Assembly: GCA_023229575.1 (NCBI GenBank) | Contig: JALNYZ010000008.1 | Location: 97,930-161,929 of the forward strand | Source: Prolixibacteraceae bacterium | GTDB taxonomy: Bacteria > Bacteroidota > Bacteroidia > Bacteroidales > Prolixibacteraceae | Direction: 5' to 3' | DNA length: 64,000 bases | Shown: positions 1 to 7,621 of the stretch, one piece after another | Position numbering within the stretch: the stretch's first letter is position 1 | Layout: every line of letters begins with the position of its first letter | Translations under genes and position numbers: made by a program | Notes under the pieces: generated by a model | What the model was told of the DNA's origin: nothing | Database searches by the model: none | What the model saw: only the letters and a program-made list of their open reading frames with translations

Positions 1-645
1 AACAATGGCGGTACCGAATATGCCCGATACGGTTCAGGTAAAAGTACCGGCACCAAATTGATTTCTGCCTGCGGGAATATCAACAATCCTGGTGTGTATG
101 AAATTGAACTTGGATTGAGTGTCAGGGAATTTCTATTCGAACCCCAATATTGCGGGGGAATTAAAAATAACAAAAAGCTGAAAGCGGTAATTGCCGGAGG
201 ATCTTCTGTACCGATTTTACCGGCTAACCTGATTCTTCAGACTGCTTCCGGCGAAGAACGCCTCTTTACATATGAATCGCTGGCTGACGGTGGTTTTGTA
301 AGTGGTACGATGTTGGGTTCAGGTGGATTTATCGTTTACGATGAGGATGCCTGTATTGTTCGCAATACCTGGAACCTTTCGCGTTTTTACCACCACGAGT
401 CTTGCGGACAATGTTCTCCGTGCCGCGAAGGTACCGGATGGATGGAGAATGTACTGCACCGTATCGAACACGGTCAGGGCAGGACCAAAGACATTGATTT
501 ATTGGTCAGTATCGCCGCGAAAATAGAGGGAAATACCATTTGTCCGCTCGGTGATGCCGCTGCCTGGCCTGTTGCCAGCGCCATCAGGCATTTCAGGCAC
601 GAGTTTGAGGAGCACGTGTTGCATCCGGAGAGGTGTGGGCACTAG
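1..645 (+). CDS. nuoF: NADH-quinone oxidoreductase subunit F, C-terminal part
   Basis: This is the 3' end of the complex I NADH-oxidising flavoprotein subunit; the reading frame is open from the first base, so the 5' part lies outside the window. It shows the end of the SLBB region, then the [4Fe-4S] N3 ligand motif SCGQCSPCREG (about 403-435), then the fourth-ligand region TICPLGDAAAWP near the C-terminus. In complex I this subunit binds FMN and NADH on the cytoplasmic arm. It leads the nuoGHIJKLMN series that follows on the same strand, after an unusually long 375-bp gap. Identification is firm; only the N-terminal Rossmann-like part cannot be checked. Confidence 0.95.
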   Translation, partial: NNGGTEYARYGSGKSTGTKLISACGNINNPGVYEIELGLSVREFLFEPQYCGGIKNNKKLKAVIAGGSSVPILPANLILQTASGEERLFTYESLADGGFVSGTMLGSGGFIVYDEDACIVRNTWNLSRFYHHESCGQCSPCREGTGWMENVLHRIEHGQGRTKDIDLLVSIAAKIEGNTICPLGDAAAWPVASAIRHFRHEFEEHVLHPERCGH

Positions 646-649
646 AAGA

Positions 650-745
650 AGAGACTGGGACGACTTGGACGACGGAGAGGACTTATGGACTGGGAGACGG
701 AGGGAATGGAATTGAAACGAAGAAACGGGGAAACGGAGAACCGAT
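650..745. repeat. Degenerate short-unit tandem repeat
   Basis: Purine-rich stretch between nuoF and nuoG made of loosely repeated words such as GGACGAC, GGAGA and GAAACGGAG. The GAAACGGAG words recur in the opposite orientation at 22817-22905. The rest of the 646-1020 gap has no credible gene; it also holds the hairpin at 868-896. Confidence 0.5.
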
Positions 746-867
746 CCCTGAGCTAAGCCGAACGGATATTTGAAACTGAGAGTTTAAAGTGAACAGTGAA
801 GAAGGTACTAAACGAGGGATGAATGACAAATCTGGGGTTATATTCCGGAGGGATTAAATATCAATAG

Positions 868-896
868 CCCCGGGTGGAGCGAAGCGGAACCCGGGG
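868..896. repeat. GC-rich hairpin in the nuoF-nuoG gap
   Basis: CCCCGGGT and ACCCGGGG form a perfect 8-bp inverted repeat around a 13-nt loop containing AGCGAAGC. It is strikingly GC-rich against its surroundings. It could be a dispersed REP-like palindrome or an attenuator/processing site. It is not followed by a U-tract, so a simple intrinsic terminator is unlikely. Confidence 0.55.
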
Positions 897-1020
897 TAAA
901 GAGATGATGCATGAAAACCGTCCGCGGTAATAATTCGAAAAATTACCGATGTTTATTTCGGACGGAAGGCAGGAGAACATGAAAATTGAGAAATAGGATA
1001 GAACAATATATTAATTTGAG

Positions 1021-2025
1021 ATGCTTACGGTAACAATTGATAATCACACGATTGAGGTTGAGGAGGGAACAACGATTCTGCAGGCTGCCAGGATGATCGG
1101 GGGGGCGGTGGTTCCACCGGCCATGTGTTATTACTCCAAACTGAAGGAGTCGGGCGGAAAATGCAGGACCTGTCTGGTGAAAGTTGCCCAGGGCTCTGCC
1201 AGGGATCCGCGTCCTGTGCCCAAACTCGTAGCATCCTGCAGGACTCCGGTTGCCGATGGCATGGTGGTTCAAAATATTACATCGCAGGAAGTTATTGATA
1301 CCAGGAAGGCCATTGTTGAGTTTCTGCTGATAAACCATCCGCTTGATTGCCCTGTGTGCGACCAGGCAGGTGAGTGCGATCTTCAAAACCTGAGTTTTGA
1401 CAACGGCAGGGAAGAGTCTCGCTTCGAAGAGGCCAAAAGAACTTTCAAGGTAGTAGACATCGGCGACAAAATTCAGTTGCACATGAACCGCTGTATTTTG
1501 TGCTACCGTTGTGTTTATGCCGCCGATCAGCTGACCGATAAAAGATCGCACGGAATACTCTACCGGGGAGATGTATCCGAGATTTCTACCTACATACAAA
1601 ACGATATTAACAACGATTTTTCGGGTAACATCATCGATGTTTGCCCTGTTGGTGCATTGACAGATAAGACTTTCCGCTTTAAAAACAGGGTTTGGTTCCT
1701 GAATCCAATGAATGCCAGCAGGTCCTGCAGCAAATGTTCAGGCAAGGTAACTGCCTGGATGAGGGGAGAGGAGGTCTACCGAGTGACAGGCAGGAAAGAT
1801 CAGTTTGGCGAGGTGGAGGAGTTTATATGCAACGAATGTCGTTTTGATAAAAAGGAGCGATCAGACTGGACCATTGAAGGACCCCGAAACATCAAAAGGG
1901 CTTCTGTTATCAGCCAGAATCATTACCTGAAATCAAAACAACCCACGGTTATCCTGCCGCTTGAAAACAGGACAGTGACCATTGAAGAGTTTGAAAAGAA
2001 TAGTAACAACGAAATACAACCTTGA
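1021..2025 (+). CDS. nuoG: Short NuoG: complex I iron-sulfur subunit without molybdopterin domain
   Basis: A 334-residue protein matching only the N-terminal electron-wire part of NuoG. Visible ligand sets are: [2Fe-2S] N1b C36, C48, C51, C73; N5 H106, C110, C113, C119; N4 C158, C161, C164, C208. A fourth group, C236, C239, C270, C273, sits where the N7/zinc-like segment begins in long NuoG. Classical NuoG is about 700-900 residues, so the molybdopterin-like domain is absent. Several Bacteroidota have such short forms. The ATG at 1021 is chosen because the ferredoxin domain starts immediately. nuoH follows with almost no gap. Confidence 0.9.
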   Translation: MLTVTIDNHTIEVEEGTTILQAARMIGGAVVPPAMCYYSKLKESGGKCRTCLVKVAQGSARDPRPVPKLVASCRTPVADGMVVQNITSQEVIDTRKAIVEFLLINHPLDCPVCDQAGECDLQNLSFDNGREESRFEEAKRTFKVVDIGDKIQLHMNRCILCYRCVYAADQLTDKRSHGILYRGDVSEISTYIQNDINNDFSGNIIDVCPVGALTDKTFRFKNRVWFLNPMNASRSCSKCSGKVTAWMRGEEVYRVTGRKDQFGEVEEFICNECRFDKKERSDWTIEGPRNIKRASVISQNHYLKSKQPTVILPLENRTVTIEEFEKNSNNEIQP

Positions 2026-2027
2026 AT

Positions 2028-3059
2028 ATGGATGGCAATTACATCCTCTATAAAATAATTCTCGCATCAGTCATTCTGCTGATCAGTTTGGTGGTAGCAA
2101 TGTATTCCACCCTGCTGGAACGTAAAGTTGCCGGTTTTTTTCAGGACCGCCTGGGTCCCAATAGGGCAGGTATTGGTGGAATTTTCCAGCCGCTTGCAGA
2201 CGGACTCAAACTCTTCTTCAAAGAGGAGTTTATGCCAGGAACTGCGGATAAATTTTTATACATCCTTGGGCCATCGCTGACTATGATGATTGCGTTGTTA
2301 ACCAGCGCGGTAATCCCATGGGGAAATAGTTTCATCATCAATGGTACTGAATATACGCTGCAGGTAGCTGATATCAATGTCGGTGTGCTATACGTCTTCG
2401 CTATCCTTTCGATAGGAGTGTACGGTATCATGATCGGTGGTTGGGCATCCAACAACAAATATGCGCTAATCGGCGCCGTGAGGGCTGCTTCACAGATGAT
2501 CAGCTATGAGCTGGCCATGAGCATGTCGATCATTGCCATCGTCATGATGAGCGGTACCCTTAGCCTGAAAGATATTGTCGACCAGCAACATGGCATGAAC
2601 TGGAATGTCTGGTACCAGCCATTGGGCTTCCTGATATTTATCGTTTGCGCTTTTGCCGAATGTAACCGTTCCCCCTTCGACCTTCCCGAATGTGAAACCG
2701 AGCTGATTGGGGGCTACCACACCGAATACAGCAGTATGAAGCTGGGCTTTTACCTTTTCGCCGAATACATCAACATGTTCATCTCATCCGCGATGATTGC
2801 CACCCTCTTCTTTGGCGGGTATAATTTTCCTTTCATGGATTCCCTGGGCCTGTCGCACAACGCGTTGACAATCATCGGATCGCTGGTTTTCTTTGCCAAG
2901 ATAGCTTTCTTTGTATTCTTCTTCATGTGGGTTCGATGGACGCTTCCCCGGTTTCGTTACGATCAGCTGATGCGGCTTGGTTGGAAGAGTTTGTTGCCTT
3001 TGGCGATCATTAATATCCTTATCACAGGATTTGTTATTATGATAAAAAATCACCTGTAA
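2028..3059 (+). CDS. nuoH: NADH-quinone oxidoreductase subunit H
   Basis: Membrane subunit at the joint between the peripheral and membrane arms, contributing to the quinone-binding site. The protein (about 343 residues) is a chain of hydrophobic segments. It carries the conserved blocks LLERKVAGFFQDRLGPNR near the N-terminus and AECNRSPFDLPECETELIGG in the middle, both signatures of NuoH. I start it at the ATG at 2028, two bases after the nuoG stop; a TTG at 2022 is also in frame but less likely. Length is normal. It ends 3 bp before nuoI, so coupling is tight. Confidence 0.95.
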   Translation: MDGNYILYKIILASVILLISLVVAMYSTLLERKVAGFFQDRLGPNRAGIGGIFQPLADGLKLFFKEEFMPGTADKFLYILGPSLTMMIALLTSAVIPWGNSFIINGTEYTLQVADINVGVLYVFAILSIGVYGIMIGGWASNNKYALIGAVRAASQMISYELAMSMSIIAIVMMSGTLSLKDIVDQQHGMNWNVWYQPLGFLIFIVCAFAECNRSPFDLPECETELIGGYHTEYSSMKLGFYLFAEYINMFISSAMIATLFFGGYNFPFMDSLGLSHNALTIIGSLVFFAKIAFFVFFFMWVRWTLPRFRYDQLMRLGWKSLLPLAIINILITGFVIMIKNHL

Positions 3060-3062
3060 ACC

Positions 3063-3650
3063 ATGTCAGTCAATCAATATAGTGATAGTTTGTCTGGTAG
3101 GCGCAAGGTCGTTTCAAACAAGAAAATGAACTTCGCGGAGAGGATCTATCTGCCTGCCATCGTTGGCGGATTTGGGATTACCATCGGCCACTTTTTCAAA
3201 AAGAGCGCAACCATTCAGTACCCTGAAGTAAAAAGGCCCATTGCCGAAATTTATCGTGGCAAGCATGTCCTGAAACGGGACGATGAAGGCAGGGAAAGAT
3301 GTACTGCCTGTGGTTTATGCGCCCTGGCCTGTCCGGCAGAGGCCATTACCATGATTGCCGCAGAGCGGAAAGAGGATGAAATGAATCTATACAGGGAAGA
3401 AAAATATGCCTCTGTGTATGAAATAAATATGCTACGCTGTATATTCTGCGGATTGTGCGAGGAGGCTTGCCCCAAAGAGGCAATCTTCCTAACCAATGAG
3501 ATTGTTCCGTCCGATTTGGAACGGAGTGATTTTATCTATGGGAAAGATGTTTTGGTGGAACCTGTCGACAAAAGGGTCGACATCAGTCAGCGCCAAACCC
3601 CCGAAGTACTGGAGTTTAAAAAGGACAAAAATCAATCGCATAATGTTTAA
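3063..3650 (+). CDS. nuoI: NADH-quinone oxidoreductase subunit I
   Basis: Peripheral-arm subunit carrying the two [4Fe-4S] clusters N6a and N6b that pass electrons towards N2 and quinone. Two classical ferredoxin motifs are visible: C80, C83, C86, C90-P and C126, C129, C132, C136-P. The 195-residue length is normal for bacterial NuoI with a short charged C-terminal tail. It starts at the ATG 3 bp after nuoH. The following gap of about 200 bp is made of tandem repeats. Confidence 0.95.
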   Translation: MSVNQYSDSLSGRRKVVSNKKMNFAERIYLPAIVGGFGITIGHFFKKSATIQYPEVKRPIAEIYRGKHVLKRDDEGRERCTACGLCALACPAEAITMIAAERKEDEMNLYREEKYASVYEINMLRCIFCGLCEEACPKEAIFLTNEIVPSDLERSDFIYGKDVLVEPVDKRVDISQRQTPEVLEFKKDKNQSHNV

Positions 3651-3652
3651 TC

Positions 3653-3696
3653 AAGTGCCTAAAGTGCCTAAAGTGACTAATGTGCCTAAAGTACTT
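3653..3696. repeat. 44-bp repeat of GTGCCTAAA units, left copy
   Basis: Begins 2 bp after the nuoI stop and is built from imperfect copies of a 9-mer GTGCCTAAA. The reverse complement matches 5297-5340 at 38 of 44 positions with no gaps. The two copies are therefore an inverted pair bracketing nuoJ, the mazEF-like pair and the DUF2007-like gene. Confidence 0.75.
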
Positions 3697-3723
3697 CCGC
3701 TCCAATCAAGATTGAAAGGGGAA

Positions 3724-3842
3724 TCTCATAACTCATAACTCATATCTCATATCTCATAACTCATATCTCATATCTCATATCTCATAACTCATATCTCATA
3801 TCTCATAACTCATATCTCATATCTCATAACTCATATCTCATA
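3724..3842. repeat. Perfect 7-bp tandem repeat (17 units) upstream of nuoJ
   Basis: Seventeen consecutive 7-mers of the form (A/T)CTCATA, with only the first base varying. The array ends 9 bp before the nuoJ start codon and therefore occupies its leader. Such perfect arrays can change copy number by slippage, so this is a variable-number repeat candidate. A shorter degenerate relative in the opposite orientation lies near 18079-18105. Confidence 0.9.
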
Positions 3843-3851
3843 ACTCCTCCC

Positions 3852-4355
3852 ATGATGTTCTCCAGATATCTCTTCTTCATTCTCTCCTTTATCGCGATTT
3901 ACGCCGCGTTAAAGGTGTTGATTTCCAAGAAACCGATGCACAGCGTATTGTACCTGACTTTGGCATTTTTTGCGATCGGAGGTCACTACATTTTGCTGAA
4001 CGCGCAGTTTCTGGCAGTGGTACACATCATTGTTTATGCCGGCGCCATCATGGTGTTGTTTATCTATACAGTGATGTTGCTGAATCTCAATATACAAGGG
4101 GAGTTTCCGAAGTCGCGACTGATGAAATTTGCCTCCGCCATCGCCGGAGGTATGCTTTTGATGGTATTCATCGCTGTTTTCAGGACCTATGATTTGAAGA
4201 TGGTTGCCGATCCAGCATTGAACCAGATAGGATTGGTGAAGAACCTTGGAAAGGTTTTGTTCGATGAGTATTATTTGCCTTTCGAACTATCTTCGATCCT
4301 GTTTCTGGCTGCAATGGTAGGAGCGGTGATGTTGGGGAAGAAAGACATTTATTGA
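3852..4355 (+). CDS. nuoJ: NADH-quinone oxidoreductase subunit J
   Basis: A 167-residue polytopic membrane subunit of complex I. About five hydrophobic segments are visible, including the conserved third helix region with VVHIIVYAGAIMVLFIYTVM (around residues 56-75), which is diagnostic of NuoJ. The start is the first of two adjacent ATGs, directly after the 7-bp repeat array. In most genomes nuoK follows within a few bases; here nuoK is about 1 kb away, because a toxin-antitoxin pair and a third small gene lie between them. Confidence 0.93.
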   Translation: MMFSRYLFFILSFIAIYAALKVLISKKPMHSVLYLTLAFFAIGGHYILLNAQFLAVVHIIVYAGAIMVLFIYTVMLLNLNIQGEFPKSRLMKFASAIAGGMLLMVFIAVFRTYDLKMVADPALNQIGLVKNLGKVLFDEYYLPFELSSILFLAAMVGAVMLGKKDIY

Positions 4356-4441
4356 ATTAAAAATTAAAAATTAAATATTAGCGAGTTTGATTAGAAACAT
4401 GTATTGTAATCAATTTCATTAAAGAAATAACAATATTGTAT

Positions 4442-4449
4442 TAACTTTG
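4442..4449 (+). promoter_or_regulatory. Candidate -7 promoter box for the mazEF-like pair
   Basis: TAACTTTG fits the Bacteroidota -7 consensus TAnnTTTG and lies 24 bp before the antitoxin ATG. No clear -33 box at ideal spacing is visible. If functional, it gives the toxin-antitoxin genes their own transcription inside the nuo operon. Confidence 0.4.
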
Positions 4450-4473
4450 TAATTACATTTATAATATTTGAAC

Positions 4474-4719
4474 ATGGACATTTCAGTAGTACAGATAGGT
4501 AATTCCAAGGGTATCAGGTTGAGTAAGACGCTGATTGAAAAGTATCATATAAAAGATACAGTTGAACTTGTTTTGGAGGAAGGGTACATCATTCTGAAAC
4601 CGAAAACTGAACCCAGAAAAGGATGGGAAGAAGCGTTTCAAGCGATACATGAAAACGGTGATGATAAATTATTGATACCTGATGTATTTGATGATGAAAC
4701 ATTTGACGAATGGAAATAA
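4474..4719 (+). CDS. mazE: MazE/AbrB-type antitoxin
   Basis: An 81-residue protein with the SpoVT/AbrB swapped-hairpin pattern: VVQIGNSKGIRLSKTLIEKY, then a strand pair ending in EEGYIILKP. This is followed by a disordered acidic tail (NGDDKLLIPDVFDDETFDEW) of the kind that wraps MazF toxins. I place the start at ATG 4474; a TTG at 4468 is also in frame. The stop overlaps the toxin start by 10 bp, typical of translationally coupled toxin-antitoxin genes. Antitoxins of this class bind their own promoter as well as the toxin. Confidence 0.85.
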   Translation: MDISVVQIGNSKGIRLSKTLIEKYHIKDTVELVLEEGYIILKPKTEPRKGWEEAFQAIHENGDDKLLIPDVFDDETFDEWK

Positions 4720-5033
4720 AACAATATGATATTGTTTTGGTGAATCTTGATCCAACCATTGGAAGTGAGATACGAAAGACTCGTCCATGCGCCGTTATTT
4801 CACCCAATGAGATGAATCAATTTCTACATACAATCGTAATTGCTCCTATGACAAGCCAAATGAAATTGTTTCCTACTAGAATAAAAGTCAATCATGACGA
4901 TAAAATTGGTTGGATTGTCATAGATCAGATAAGAAGCATCGATAAACAAAGGGTAATCAAAATTCTTGATCATCTGACATATAGAGAGATTGAAAAGGTT
5001 AAGTCTGTATTAAAAGAAACTTATGTTGATTAA
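4710..5033 (+). CDS. mazF: MazF/PemK-family endoribonuclease toxin
   Basis: A 107-residue protein with the MazF core: QYDIVLVNLDPTIGSE near the N-terminus, then KTRPCAVISP, then an IAPMTS strand and a WIVIDQIRSID segment. In the family the conserved Arg and the Ser/Thr of the MTS-like strand are catalytic for sequence-specific mRNA cleavage. It overlaps the antitoxin gene by 10 bp. The reading frame is complete and looks functional. Its location between nuoJ and nuoK is unusual. Confidence 0.88.
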   Translation: MEIKQYDIVLVNLDPTIGSEIRKTRPCAVISPNEMNQFLHTIVIAPMTSQMKLFPTRIKVNHDDKIGWIVIDQIRSIDKQRVIKILDHLTYREIEKVKSVLKETYVD

Positions 5034-5044
5034 TAATTAAAAAC

Positions 5045-5278
5045 ATGAAGGAAAGAAATGAATTAATCAGGGTTTTTACTGGGAGCGAGGTCTCAACAAT
5101 CATGCTTCAAGGGGCCCTGGAGGAAATGGGTATTGGTTCTTTGGTGCAAAATGATTCCCAATCAGGTATGTCAGCCGGTATTGGCGGATTTCCCTCCTTC
5201 GTTGATCTCTTTATTCAACAATCAGATCTGAAAAAAGCAGAACCCTTAATCAATGAATTCACGAATGCAAATAATTAA
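5045..5278 (+). CDS. DUF2007-like small protein
   Basis: A 77-residue soluble protein: a strand (LIRVFTGSE), a helix over residues about 15-30 (a 'vary the paralogue' segment ending EEMGI), then strands leading to VDLFIQQSDLKKAEPLI. This layout matches the DUF2007 family of ferredoxin-fold putative signal-transducing proteins, whose function is unknown. It begins 11 bp after the toxin stop and so probably shares its transcript. It has no obvious link to complex I or to toxin-antitoxin function. Confidence 0.65.
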   Translation: MKERNELIRVFTGSEVSTIMLQGALEEMGIGSLVQNDSQSGMSAGIGGFPSFVDLFIQQSDLKKAEPLINEFTNANN

Positions 5279-5296
5279 AGAAACAGCGTTATAACC

Positions 5297-5340
5297 AAGT
5301 ACTTTAGGCACTCTAGGCACTTTAAATACTTTAGGCACTT
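5297..5340. repeat. 44-bp GTGCCTAAA-type repeat, inverted right copy
   Basis: Reads AAGTACTTTAGGCAC on the plus strand and matches the reverse complement of 3653-3696 at 38 of 44 positions over exactly the same length. It lies 35 bp before nuoK. Confidence 0.75.
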
Positions 5341-5375
5341 TTCAATAAAAGAATAAATAAAATATTTTAGGAACC

Positions 5376-5693
5376 ATGCAAAACCTGCAAATCATACCGC
5401 TCGATTACTACATCTTCTTCTGTTCGGCGCTTTTTGCCATCGGAGTGGTAGGTGTTTTGGTCAAGCGCAATGCCCTGGTCATTTTTATGTCGATCGAGCT
5501 GATGCTCAACTCTGCCAATCTGCTTTTGGCAGCGTTTTCGGCCTATCGGAATGATCCGGCCGGACAGATCTTCGTCTTTTTCATCATGGTTGTGGCCGCT
5601 GCCGAGGTAGCCATCGGACTGGCATTGCTGGTAATGATCTACCGGTCAACCCACACCATCGATATCAATGTGCTCAATAAATTGAAATGGTAA
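5376..5693 (+). CDS. nuoK: NADH-quinone oxidoreductase subunit K
   Basis: A 105-residue three-helix membrane subunit homologous to MrpC. The second helix contains FMSIELMLNSANL with the conserved membrane Glu used in proton pumping. The third contains FFIMVVAAAEVAIGLALLVM with the second conserved Glu. Length is normal. nuoL starts 18 bp downstream, resuming the standard order after the inserted toxin-antitoxin segment. Confidence 0.95.
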   Translation: MQNLQIIPLDYYIFFCSALFAIGVVGVLVKRNALVIFMSIELMLNSANLLLAAFSAYRNDPAGQIFVFFIMVVAAAEVAIGLALLVMIYRSTHTIDINVLNKLKW

Positions 5694-5711
5694 ACGCAAA
5701 GATTGAATACT

Positions 5712-7619
5712 ATGTTTGAATATATTTGGCTGGTACCGCTCTTTCCACTGATTGGATTTCTATTGATCGCTTTTAATTTCAGGCGGTTCAAAGGGATCAC
5801 TTCAGGTGTATTGGCATCTGTGATGGTACTAATCCCGTTTTTGATTTCCCTGGCATTATTCAGCAATCTGGTTGCAGGTGCACCTGCAAGGACAGTCGAA
5901 CTTTTTAGCTGGATCAGCTTTGACAAACTTTCCATTCCGTTTTCATTTCTGGTCGACAGGCTCTCGGTCCTGATGCTGCTCATTGTGACAGGAGTTGGTT
6001 TTCTGATCCATGTCTATTCCATCGGGTACATGAAGGAAGATGCCGGTTTTAACCGCTTCTTCTCCTATATGAACCTCTTCGTTTTCTTCATGCTGTTGCT
6101 GGTTTTGGGCTCCAACTACCTGATCCTCTTTATCGGATGGGAGGGTGTCGGACTATCATCCTACCTGCTGATCGGTTTCTGGTTTAAAAACCAGGAGTAC
6201 AACAATGCGGCCAAGAAGGCATTTATCATGAACCGCATCGGAGACCTTGGTTTTCTGCTTGCCCTTTTCCTGTTGGTTAAAACATTTGGCACCCTGAATT
6301 TTGAGGAGATATTTGCACAATTATCATCTGTACCGATCCGGACTTCAACCATCACCATCATAACGCTTCTGTTGTTTGCAGGAGCGATAGGGAAAAGCGC
6401 CCAGATACCGCTCTTTACCTGGCTTCCTGATGCCATGGCCGGACCTACGCCTGTATCGGCTTTGATCCACGCCGCTACCATGGTTACGGCGGGAATCTAC
6501 ATGATCGCCCGTTCAAACCTGTTGTTTGTCATGGCCCCCATAACAATGATGACTATTTCAGTGATTGGCATTACCACGGCCTTAATGGCTGGCGCTATTG
6601 CCATTTACCAGAATGATATCAAGAAGATATTGGCTTATTCGACTGTCAGTCAGCTGGGCTTTATGTTTGTCGCGCTTGGTTCGGGAGCATTTACCGGGGC
6701 CATGTTCCATCTAACTACCCACGCTTTCTTCAAGGCACTGCTCTTCCTTGCTGCAGGTAGTGTGATCCATGCGCTGCATGGCGAGCAGGATATACGCAAA
6801 ATGGGTGGACTAAAAGATAAAATCCCGGTTACATTTTGGCTATTTTTGATTGGCACACTGGCCATTGCCGGTATTCCTCCCTTATCAGGATTCTTTTCCA
6901 AGGATATGATCCTGCTGGGCGCGTTTCACGTTAGTCCGGTACTGTGGGTCTTGTCTGTCATTGCCGCCCTGATGACTGCTATTTACATGTTCCGGCTTTT
7001 GTATGTTGTATTTTGGGGAAAGGCTGCAGTGGTTGAGAATCCAAAACATCCCGTTCACGAATCACCCAAAAGCATGACGGTTCCAATGGGTATTTTGGCT
7101 GTTTTGGCCGTTTTTGGTGGATTGTTGGGGGTACCTCATTTGTTTGGCGGAGAGGATCGAATTCAGACGTTTTTGGGAACTAACTTCTCAGCATCAGAAT
7201 CACTTTTGAAACATAGTGCAGCAACATCGGAAGGACAGACGGAACTATGGCTGATGATCATACCGTTGATAATAATCCTTGGCTTAATCTATCTGGCCTG
7301 GTCACGTTTTGTAAAAAACAGGTCGATTGCCCAGGATGAACCGGAAAGGTCATTTGTTGCCAACCTGGCTTACCGCAAATTTTATGTAGATGAATTGTAC
7401 CACGAGATAATCCAGAAACCGGTGGCCGGTTTATCCTCCTTCTTTCATGATGTCATTGAAGTGAGGGTCGTTGACAGGTTTGTTGACCAAACCGGGGTTT
7501 TCATAGTGTGGATCGGGAGGAATATTCGTTACATGCAAACGGGAAATGTAGGCGCCTATCTTTTCTACATGGTCATCAGCATTATCCTCATCCTATTTTT
7601 TAATCTGTTCAATAAATAA
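5712..7619 (+). CDS. nuoL: NADH-quinone oxidoreductase subunit L
   Basis: Antiporter-like proton-pumping subunit at the distal end of the membrane arm, about 635 residues with some 15-16 hydrophobic segments. Conserved blocks include FIGWEGVGLSSYLLIGFW (with the key Glu), AQIPLFTWLPDAMAGPTPVS, LIHAATMVTAG and the LTTHAFFKALLFLAAGSVIH region. The long amphipathic lateral-helix portion is present before the C-terminus. I use the ATG at 5712; the TTG at 5703 is in frame but less likely. nuoM follows with 2 bp between. Confidence 0.95.
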   Translation: MFEYIWLVPLFPLIGFLLIAFNFRRFKGITSGVLASVMVLIPFLISLALFSNLVAGAPARTVELFSWISFDKLSIPFSFLVDRLSVLMLLIVTGVGFLIHVYSIGYMKEDAGFNRFFSYMNLFVFFMLLLVLGSNYLILFIGWEGVGLSSYLLIGFWFKNQEYNNAAKKAFIMNRIGDLGFLLALFLLVKTFGTLNFEEIFAQLSSVPIRTSTITIITLLLFAGAIGKSAQIPLFTWLPDAMAGPTPVSALIHAATMVTAGIYMIARSNLLFVMAPITMMTISVIGITTALMAGAIAIYQNDIKKILAYSTVSQLGFMFVALGSGAFTGAMFHLTTHAFFKALLFLAAGSVIHALHGEQDIRKMGGLKDKIPVTFWLFLIGTLAIAGIPPLSGFFSKDMILLGAFHVSPVLWVLSVIAALMTAIYMFRLLYVVFWGKAAVVENPKHPVHESPKSMTVPMGILAVLAVFGGLLGVPHLFGGEDRIQTFLGTNFSASESLLKHSAATSEGQTELWLMIIPLIIILGLIYLAWSRFVKNRSIAQDEPERSFVANLAYRKFYVDELYHEIIQKPVAGLSSFFHDVIEVRVVDRFVDQTGVFIVWIGRNIRYMQTGNVGAYLFYMVISIILILFFNLFNK

Positions 7620-7621
7620 CC

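Noticed and set aside
943..1599. 218-codon open frame on the minus strand opposite nuoG
   Set aside because: It is antisense to a clear NuoG gene and its translation resembles no protein; a composition shadow.
3724..3842. CRISPR-like array
   Set aside because: The 7-bp units are contiguous with no spacers and no cas genes are nearby.
3653..5340. Inverted 44-bp ends as a composite transposon carrying nuoJ and the toxin-antitoxin genes
   Set aside because: No transposase or target duplication is visible, and nuoJ is an essential complex I gene in its native position; the repeats look like members of the intergenic repeat families.
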